Below are positions 1 to 6,100 of a stretch of DNA of 6,840 nt, in pieces (the first letter of the stretch is position 1; each line of letters starts with the position of its first letter). The notes beneath the pieces are model-generated. The model was not told the DNA's origin. It ran no database searches and was given only the letters and a program-made list of their open reading frames with translations. The stretch lies in contig DAOVRJ010000134.1 of NCBI GenBank assembly GCA_030628225.1, forward strand, positions 1 through 6,840. Reading direction: 5' to 3'. The translations under genes and the position numbers were made by a program. This DNA is from Candidatus Zixiibacteriota bacterium (lineage in GTDB: Bacteria; SM23-81).

Positions 1-1
1 A

Positions 2-79
2 GAAAGTAAAAAATATGACGTGAATTCATACGTGAGAAGGCTCCAAGAACTTTATTCTGAACTGGTATCAACAGGGTAG
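2..79 (+). CDS. C-terminal end of a probable glycosyltransferase (partial)
   Basis: An open frame enters from the left edge and ends at TAG 77-79, leaving 25 residues. The tail contains KYDVNSYVRRLQELYSEL: an aromatic-D-V followed by an amphipathic helix ending in LY-x-x-L. This resembles the C-terminal helix of many GT4-family (GT-B fold) glycosyltransferases, where a segment such as 'FD...v..y..lY..L' closes the protein. The neighbours, a polysaccharide deacetylase 96 nt downstream and other glycan genes, support that reading. It rests on a short tail only; any protein ending in an amphipathic helix could look similar. The real start lies outside the window. Confidence 0.5.
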   Translation, partial: ESKKYDVNSYVRRLQELYSELVSTG

Positions 80-129
80 AACTTCTTAAGAGGGAATTTG
101 AGAGGTGTTGTCGGTGTTTTAAGGAGCAA

Positions 130-171
130 ATGAGAGATCATTGGGGTATATTGAGTCTGAGCAAGGTTTGA
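130..171 (+). other. possible 13-codon leader ORF ahead of the deacetylase gene
   Basis: ATG at 130 is preceded by AAGGAG (121-126), the best Shine-Dalgarno match in this intergenic gap although only 3 nt away. It opens a 13-codon frame (MRDHWGILSLSKV) ending at TGA 169-171, 4 nt before the ATG ATG of the deacetylase gene. The frame differs from that of the deacetylase. If translated, it could deliver ribosomes to the weakly served start at 176 by termination-reinitiation. The peptide resembles nothing I recognise. Chance is a fair alternative. Confidence 0.2.
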
Positions 172-175
172 TTTT

Positions 176-1414
176 ATGATGTGGGCGACGTTCCTTAATA
201 AATTGCGCTGGAGCTATCAAAAGAACGCACCGGATCTAATTACTTTGTTCCTGCGCAACTATCCGGATTTCGTATTTAGCAGAGGAACAGTGCCGATAGG
301 CAATGAAATCCCCGTTTTTGTTTTTCACTCAGTTGAGCCAGTATCTTTTGAAGAGAAATTGGCATTTCTGGCAGGCAATAATTACAGGACATTGAATGGA
401 GAGGAGTTTCGGGCGGCAATTGCTGGAGAAACCCGGGAATCGGAACATAGTGTACTTCTGACATTTGACGATGGTATTGCCACACTGTGGACAGTTGCCT
501 TTCCCCTGCTTCAAAAGTATGGTTTTAAAGCAGTCAGTTTTATCATTCCAGGATGCATACCCGATCATGTACCTGAATCGCCGACCTTTATTGATTATGA
601 AAAGAAACGGATTCCGGCAAAATCGCTATTGGCCCGGGAACAGGGCAACTACCCTTTGTGCTCATGGCAGGAAATCAAGGAGATGCATGCCAGTGGGGTG
701 ATCGATTTCCAGTCACATACAATGTACCACCACAGGATTCATGTGTCGTCCCTGTTGGTTGATTTTATTCATCCCAACTTTGATTTTCATTTTCATTCAA
801 ATGTGAATGTGCCGGTTTGCCGCGTTCGGGGGAAGTTGGACTTTGCGCGGAAGATGCCGTGGGGTACCCCGGTATATCGGTTTGAGCCGGTCATGCAAGG
901 CCATTTGCAGTATTTTGATGACCAAACGGTACGAGCTGCTTGCGTTGAACACGTACTTCGCTGGGGCGGCGAAAAATTCTTCATACGGAAAGACTGGCGG
1001 AAGCGGCTTCAAAAGGTCCATCACCAGGCCTGTCAATGCAAGGACAACGGAGAGTATGAAACGCCAGCCGGGCAGGAAAAAGCAATTTTTGAAGATATAC
1101 GACAGGCGAGGGTAATAATTGAAGGGCATTTGCCGGGGAAAACCGTCGATCAACTGTGCTATCCCTGGTTTATAGGCAGTCCTTTGGCGGTCGAGCAATC
1201 CCGTCGGGCTGGCTATCGCGTAAATTACTGGGGCATTTTCCCGCGGCGTAAAACAAACCGGCCGGGCGATGATCTATTCTATGTACCACGTATAGAGGAT
1301 CAATACATTTTCCGCCTGCCGGGAAAAGGGCGTAAAAGCCTGATGGAGATAGTGACCAAAAAATTCAGGACCAACATGCCGCATTTTGTTCGTCGGTTAA
1401 AGATCGATGCTTAA
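176..1414 (+). CDS. polysaccharide deacetylase family protein (NodB-type)
   Basis: A 412-residue protein with the carbohydrate esterase 4 / NodB hallmarks, expected to remove acetyl groups from a glycan through a metal-dependent mechanism. Residues 46-53 (PVFVFHSV) match the usual first strand ('PVLMYHRV'). TFDDG at 96-100 gives the catalytic-base Asp98 and metal-ligand Asp99. SHTMYHH at 180-186 gives the H-S/T-x-x-H metal pair His181/His185. CYPW at 328-331 matches the third motif (R-x-P-[YF/W]). The gap between motifs 2 and 3 is about 140 residues against roughly 40 in compact NodB domains, so about 100 residues are inserted; the inserted part includes an aromatic/His-rich stretch (202-208) and a basic segment (271-282). 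No signal peptide or membrane segment is visible, so a cytoplasmic or peripheral location is likely. Start: ATG 176 or 179, with only a weak AAGG (163-166) upstream; an in-frame TGA at 158-160 excludes earlier starts. It probably modifies the polymer made by the adjacent glycosyltransferases; the substrate is not readable from sequence. Confidence 0.88.
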   Translation: MMWATFLNKLRWSYQKNAPDLITLFLRNYPDFVFSRGTVPIGNEIPVFVFHSVEPVSFEEKLAFLAGNNYRTLNGEEFRAAIAGETRESEHSVLLTFDDGIATLWTVAFPLLQKYGFKAVSFIIPGCIPDHVPESPTFIDYEKKRIPAKSLLAREQGNYPLCSWQEIKEMHASGVIDFQSHTMYHHRIHVSSLLVDFIHPNFDFHFHSNVNVPVCRVRGKLDFARKMPWGTPVYRFEPVMQGHLQYFDDQTVRAACVEHVLRWGGEKFFIRKDWRKRLQKVHHQACQCKDNGEYETPAGQEKAIFEDIRQARVIIEGHLPGKTVDQLCYPWFIGSPLAVEQSRRAGYRVNYWGIFPRRKTNRPGDDLFYVPRIEDQYIFRLPGKGRKSLMEIVTKKFRTNMPHFVRRLKIDA

Positions 1415-1462
1415 GAAAAAGGGAGCGTTTGTAGCCAGTTTGCCAGCTGGAGTTGATTAAGC

Positions 1463-1490
1463 AGAGCAATGCTTTTTGCCCTATTTTTTT
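1463..1490 (+). terminator. weak candidate intrinsic terminator after the deacetylase gene
   Basis: AGAGCAA (1463-1469) can pair with TTGCCCT (1476-1482) with one A-C mismatch around a 6-nt loop. It is followed by A and seven T residues (1484-1490). The U-tract is good but the stem is short, so termination may be partial. It lies 49 nt after the deacetylase stop and 76 nt before the flippase-like gene, so the two genes may still be partly co-transcribed. The perfect palindrome CCAGCTGG (1443-1450) lies just before it. Confidence 0.35.
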
Positions 1491-1565
1491 AACCTTTGGG
1501 AACAAGATCATCTCAGAAAGCGAAATCCGTAATAGTATGGATGAGAGGCCAAGAGCTATTTTCTC

Positions 1566-2558
1566 ATGTTTAAGAAGATAACGAATAGCAAGATATTCTT
1601 TTACCTGAGACTAATCTTCGGGATCATTCTTCTTTTTCTGCTTCTCAAGATGGTTGATTTGCAGAAAGTAATGACGACTATCATCTCTGCAAAGCCTGAG
1701 CTGGTGATCATTGGATTTGTGGGTCTTCTGATAGATCGCATATTAATGGCCTACCGCTGGGTGCTTCTCCTGTGGGTCAAAAAACTTGAGATTCGTTTCA
1801 TTCATGTCGTTCGCATTTACTTCCTGAGTACTTTCCTGGGTAACTTCTTGCCATCTACCGTAGCTCCTGATATCGTGAGGATCTACTGTGTTTCGAGAAG
1901 CACGTCCAACTCAAAAGTGGTCATCTCGTCTATGGCTGTTGACAGAATTATTGGCAATTTCTCCCTTGCGATTTTGACAATAATTGCGTTCTTTATTCTT
2001 CAGCTTACAGGTGCCCTTAAGTTGGATCCAATTGCCTGTTATACTATCTTGGCGTTTCTTCTGATCAGCATAATGCTTCCATTTATCATATGGCATCCTA
2101 GGGCCACAGGTGCGATATCACGGCTGATTCGCCGGAAAAAAAGAGGAACTTGGTCGAAAAAGATCCTTGAGGTTTGTGACGTTTTTCTATCATACAGGGA
2201 TCAGCGAACAACTCTCGGTAAAGTGCTGTTGGTCGCCTTCCTCAATCAACTTGGGTCAATACTTGTCGTTTATGTGCTCGCCCTGGCTTTCGCAAGCACG
2301 GTCTCACCACTGTATTTCCTGCTGTTTGTTCCTCTGGCGAGCTTCTTAGCCATGTTGCCCGTTTCAATAGGAGGAATAGGGGTCTTAGAAGGCGCCATTG
2401 TCTTTTTTTTCTCACGGCTGGGGATGTCGATCGAGACATGTCTTGCCCTTGCGCTTCTTTATCGGACGATGCTGCTGGTGGCGACCTTGCCTGGCGGAAT
2501 TATCTATGCTGTTGAGGGGCTTTCTGTAAAAAAAATATCGATGGGCAAAAACTGCTGA
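1566..2558 (+). CDS. flippase-like integral membrane protein (LPG synthase TM / AglD family, formerly UPF0104)
   Basis: A 330-residue, strongly hydrophobic protein with about seven to eight membrane segments by eye (near 10-28, 44-62, 81-97, 130-150, 156-175, 217-240, 242-264, 290-315). Three family signatures are present in the right order. FLSTFLGNFLPSTVAPDIVR (86-105) corresponds to the 'fl.n.lLPg..GgDvvR' loop. AVDRIIGN (124-131) corresponds to the conserved 'eR..g' segment. LPVSIGGIGVLEGAI (264-278) corresponds to 'lP.s.gGlGvrE'. Proteins of this family include the transmembrane part of MprF and archaeal AglD and are commonly found beside glycosyltransferases, where roles in lipid-carrier handling or translocation are proposed rather than proven. 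Length is normal for a stand-alone member. A basic cytoplasmic-type loop (185-205, RLIRRKKRG...KK) separates the two halves. The first signature has PSTVAPD where most members have PG-x-x-GGD, a mild deviation. Start ATG 1566 has a modest AAGAG (1551-1555) upstream. Confidence 0.85.
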   Translation: MFKKITNSKIFFYLRLIFGIILLFLLLKMVDLQKVMTTIISAKPELVIIGFVGLLIDRILMAYRWVLLLWVKKLEIRFIHVVRIYFLSTFLGNFLPSTVAPDIVRIYCVSRSTSNSKVVISSMAVDRIIGNFSLAILTIIAFFILQLTGALKLDPIACYTILAFLLISIMLPFIIWHPRATGAISRLIRRKKRGTWSKKILEVCDVFLSYRDQRTTLGKVLLVAFLNQLGSILVVYVLALAFASTVSPLYFLLFVPLASFLAMLPVSIGGIGVLEGAIVFFFSRLGMSIETCLALALLYRTMLLVATLPGGIIYAVEGLSVKKISMGKNC

Positions 2559-2597
2559 TGAAGAAAAGCGCTGCCGGAAACCCCGCTTTTGGCGGAA

Positions 2598-2627
2598 CTT
2601 GCTTAAGGAAGGTCTGCTCAAAGCAAG
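2598..2627 (+). terminator. hairpin downstream of the flippase-like gene, possible terminator
   Basis: CTTGCTT (2598-2604) and AAGCAAG (2621-2627) form a perfect 7-bp stem with a 16-nt loop, 39 nt after the stop codon at 2556-2558. It is followed by CTTTA rather than a long T-run, so intrinsic termination would be weak; it may instead protect a 3' end. A smaller GC stem, CCGC/GCGG (2583-2586 with 2592-2595), lies just upstream. Confidence 0.3.
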
Positions 2628-2722
2628 CTTTAGGCGAAATGAGATAGTGAGAGAACAGATTTTTCGGCAAGACAGACTCAGAATTGTAGTTATTGCTCGA
2701 CTGTATAAATTTTAACAAATTC

Positions 2723-2779
2723 GTCATAAAAGCGACCGATGTATGACTCTAATGATTTGGTGATTAATTCTTGTATGAC
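2723..2779 (+). promoter_or_regulatory. candidate enhancer (upstream activating) sites: TATGAC repeats
   Basis: TATGAC occurs at 2742-2747 and 2774-2779, each preceded by TG, giving TGTATGAC 32 nt apart. Its inverse, GTCATA, lies at 2723-2728, so the first two form a dyad with a 13-nt spacer. They sit about 119, 100 and 68 nt upstream of the transcription start predicted from the sigma-54 element (about 2842), the range where sigma-54 enhancer-binding proteins usually bind. The 32-nt spacing is about three helical turns, so the two direct copies face the same side. Assignment is inference from position and repetition; the cognate regulator is not in the window. Confidence 0.4.
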
Positions 2780-2815
2780 AAAACCTTCGTGATTTTCCAG
2801 CGGTTTGAGACAATA

Positions 2816-2831
2816 TGGCATAGTTGTTGCA
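2816..2831 (+). promoter_or_regulatory. sigma-54 (RpoN) -24/-12 promoter
   Basis: The sequence TGGCATAGTTGTTGCA matches the consensus TGGCACG-N4-TTGCW at ten of twelve defined positions. The invariant GG (2817-2818) and GC (2829-2830) are exactly 12 nt apart, as required. Transcription would begin near 2842, on the + strand, toward the secreted multidomain protein. Sigma-54 promoters need an activating enhancer-binding protein, and repeated TATGAC elements lie upstream in a suitable position. No comparable match was seen in the two other intergenic gaps. Confidence 0.72.
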
Positions 2832-2841
2832 TGATTTTTGT

Positions 2842-3199
2842 GGAAAGGAAGCATCTTTGATCAGCGACACACCGGGAAATAGCTCAAAAAAGCAAGGCTG
2901 TGAAGGGAGCCGACGAACGCAGGACGCCCTGACTAGCTGGCCCACATAGTGTTGTAACGGATTTTGATCTGTTGGCTGTAAGCGGGCGTAAAGAGGGGAT
3001 AGTTCTGTTTACGGATATTTTCCTCGGCAGGTGGTCAACTTTTAAACAAAAATGTATGATGGCGCTTTGAATATAGCTTTTGACGGGCAGGATGACGAAA
3101 GCTTATGCCATTTCACAATAAAGCATGATAATATACAGTAGTAGTGCAATTTCCATGGTGAGAACGTTGTCTCTCTGAAATAGATAGGGGATGTTGCGA
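2842..3199 (+). other. long predicted 5' leader with several hairpins
   Basis: If transcription starts near 2842, the leader before ATG 3200 is about 358 nt, unusually long. Visible stems are GGCT/AGCC (2896-2899 with 2908-2911) and CAGG/CCTG (2920-2923 with 2928-2931). A 7-bp stem with one G-U pair (2956-2962 with 2967-2973, TTTG loop) and CGTAAA/TTTACG (2987-2992 with 3008-3013) follow. None is followed by a T-run, so they do not look like terminators. The leader could carry a regulatory RNA element, but I could not match it to a known riboswitch class. Confidence 0.3.
3186..3190 (+). promoter_or_regulatory. ribosome binding site deciding the start of the secreted protein
   Basis: AGGGG lies directly against ATG 3191 (0 nt spacing) but 9 nt before ATG 3200. 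The spacing favours initiation at 3200 (MNKPMNRVGQ...) over 3191 (MLRMNK...). A further ATG at 3212 is in frame but farther from the site. Confidence 0.6.
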
Positions 3200-6100
3200 A
3201 TGAACAAACCTATGAACAGAGTCGGTCAACGCCTGATTGTCCTGGTCGCTGATCTTTGTTGTCTCACCCTGGCCCTGGGATTTTTTGCTTTTGGAGAGGC
3301 GCAGGGACAGGATGTTCCTCTCTGGGAACGTTTTTCCCGTCAAGTGAGCAATACAGAACCTTATCAGAATCCGTTTCAGGATGTATCGCTTACGGCAACT
3401 TTCACAGCACCATCGGGGAAGACCTATGAACAGTGGGGATTCTATAGGGGAGAACAGCTCTGGGAGATACGCTTCATGCCCAATGAGTTGGGTAGTTGGA
3501 GCTACGAAGGGGGTTTCTCAGATGGTTCCGACAGCGTCTCGGGCAGCTTCACGTGTGTGCCTTCAGACATTCCCGGCCCGCTCAAGCCATACTCGCAGAA
3601 TCAGCGCTGGTTCGCCTCCGCTGATGACACTCCAGTCCTTCTCGTGGGTTACTATACAGACGGTCTCTTCAGGACGAATCAATCTTTTTGGCAACCCTGG
3701 ATTGACGACAAGGTTGCCTTCGGCTTCACTTTGCTCTCCTCGGGACCGTTTGATCTTAATTGGTGCCAGGTGCAGGGCTGTACCGACCGGGCGCCCTGGC
3801 CCGAGAGCGGTGCAGATTTTGACTATACCAGGTTTGACCTGGCCGCCTGGGACGCGTACGAGGAGATCGTCACATACATACAGAGCAAGGGCGTCTATTA
3901 TCACACCTGGGGAGGGTTTCTAGGAGGTACGAACAACTACCCGGCACCTCCCACAGATGAGCTCAAGCGTCTCCATCTGCGTTACGGAGCCGCCCGATTC
4001 AATAGCTACTGGCATCTCATCAACAACAACGTGACAAGCGAGTGGCAGGAGGGATACGACGAAAACACCATGAATTACTGGGGAGAATTCGTGGGCAACC
4101 TCTATCCTTTCCATATGGGTTCAGTTCATCCATTGGATGTCGGTCTTCATACAACCGGGGATCTTGCTTATGATTGGATTACTTACGACAGCTCCCAGAA
4201 GGCTACTTACAGCCAGTTCATCGAGTCTTTTAACCTTTCTGGACGTCCCCAGTTATCCACCGAGGAAGTCTGGTGGCCTATTCCTCAAAGTTCTGCCACA
4301 GAGAGGAGGAGGGCAGCCTGGAGCTTCACCATGGGGGGAGTAAGTGGTTTCCTGGGTGGCAAGAACAGCGATGGCAGTTTGGAACCCCCGGAAGGCAATT
4401 CTTTGAACAAAGGAGATCATAAAATCCTCTCCGAGTTCATGCATTCTATTGCCTTTGGACAAATGTCACCGCGGGATGACTTGCTGGTATCAAGATCGAA
4501 CAGCGACATTCATCTGCTGGCGCACCATGGTTCTGAATATGTCATTTACTTCCCGGCTGGTGGAGATATCACGATCGATCTTTTTGGAGCAGGGGGGGGT
4601 CTTGAAGTGGAATGGCTCAACCCACAGACCGGAGATATTACTTTCCTGGATCCCGTTCCCGGCGGGGGTGAGCAAAGTTTCGCAGCGCCGGACACAGATG
4701 ACTGGGTTTTACACTTAGGAGGGTTGCCACCCGATGAGACCCCGCCCACCGTTCCGCAAAATCTAGATGCTACTGCCCAAAGCGAGGATCAAATTGATCT
4801 CACCTGGCAGGCATCCAGTGATCCTGAGTCAGGTGTCAGTTACTACAAGATATATAGAGATGGCATGAGTGTGGGGCAACCCTCCAGCACCTCATTCTCG
4901 GACACAAACCTTGATGAAAACACAACATACACTTATGAAATAGCTGCAGTGAACGGGGTAGGACTGGAGTCGCAAAAGAGTGCCCCTGCTCTAGCAACGA
5001 CCTTTGCCGACACGACTCCTCCCACCATCGCATCCGTGTCGGTCATCAGCACCACCCAGCTTGACGTGCAATTCAGCGAGCCCGTTGAGGAGATCTCTGC
5101 TGAGAATGAAGTCAATTATGGTATCGACCACGGAATCGTTGTCTTTAATGCCAACCTGGACCTGGATTTATCTACGGTGCACCTGACAACAAGCGAGCAT
5201 GTCGAGGAGATTATTTATACCATCACTGTGAACAACATCCAGGACAGGGCATCGATTCCCAATACCATAGAGCCAAACAGTTCTGCTAACTACCAGATTG
5301 TTCTTGAGCTTGAGGTTTCCAATCTGAGCAAAGAGGACTACCGGACCGCAGAGCTGGGAGTGGGGGATCAGTACTATGTGGATCGTGCCTATACTATTAT
5401 TAACGTTCCGCCGGAGTATGAGGGGCTGTTGTGGATTAAAACGGCCAACGATGACAAGCTTGGCACCTTAGAGCAGTTCCTTACCTTTACGGTGAACCAG
5501 AATGTGACCGTGTATGTTGCCTATGACAATCGGGCTTCTAGCTTGCCTTTTTGGGTAACTGACCATTATACCCCGACGGGTGCGGGGATCGGGGTCAGCG
5601 ATGTGGACGCCTCGCCCCTTCAGTTGTGGGCTCGGGATTTTCCCGCTGGAGACGTGGTCATGGGGGGAAACAGGGCTGAGGGTGCCAGTGGAGCGGCGAG
5701 CATGTATGTTATATTGCTTCGTGGCTATGGTCCTGCTGCCGATACAACAGCGCCACTTATTTCTCAGGTGGCCGCCACCGACATCACCGATTCCACGGCG
5801 ACCATCCAGTGGTCCACGGATGAGCTCTCGGATTCCCGGGTCGAGTACGGGCTGACCATCGCTTACGGTTCGATGACTCCTCTGGACACAGCCATGGTCT
5901 CTCAACATAGTCTCGGTTTGTCAGGTTTAATGCCCGGGAGCCTATATCATTACAGGGTTCAAAGTACGGATGGTACGAGCAATACAGCCCGCTCCGAAGA
6001 TCATACCTTTGAGGCCAACGATGAGACCCCACCGCAGATTTTTTCCATCGAGGTCTCGGCCCTCTCGGACAGCGCGGCGACCGTCGGCTGGTCCACAGAT

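Larger units (their letters stand above)
2559..3199 (+). other. 641-nt gene-free regulatory interval
   Basis: No frame here on either strand has a convincing combination of length, ribosome binding site and recognisable protein. From left to right it holds a post-gene hairpin (2598-2627), an A/T-rich tract with TATGAC repeats (2723-2779), a sigma-54 promoter match (2816-2831), and a hairpin-rich stretch (2896-3013). It then has an A/T-rich segment (3040-3140) with nothing I can name, and the ribosome binding site of the secreted protein (3186-3190). Its length and content suggest that transcription restarts here, making the secreted protein and what follows a separate unit from the flippase-like gene. 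Confidence 0.6.

Noticed and set aside
14-30. TATGA...TCATA inverted repeat near the left edge
   Set aside because: It lies within the coding tail of the upstream gene and is far from any promoter-like element; likely coincidence despite sharing TATGAC with the candidate enhancer sites.
1537-1581. 14-codon frame (ATG 1537) overlapping the start of the flippase-like gene
   Set aside because: No ribosome binding site, and it runs out of frame into the gene; nothing distinguishes it from chance.
2724-2945. 73-codon minus-strand frame in the gene-free interval
   Set aside because: No ribosome binding site, no recognisable domain, and it overlaps the sigma-54 promoter and repeats, which explain the region better.
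2881-2960. Possible c-di-GMP (GEMM) riboswitch
   Set aside because: Some short elements are reminiscent, but the conserved GCAAACC...GGGACGCAAAGCC order is absent. Kept only as a structured leader of unknown type.
3080-3109. Possible sigma-70 promoter (TTGACG, then TATGCC at 18 nt)
   Set aside because: The -35 is good but the -10 matches only three of six bases, which is expected by chance in an A/T-rich stretch.
3052-3141. 29-codon plus-strand frame (MYDGALNIAF...) in the leader
   Set aside because: Nearest purine-rich site (AGGTGG at 3029-3034) is 17 nt away, too far for initiation, and the peptide is unremarkable.
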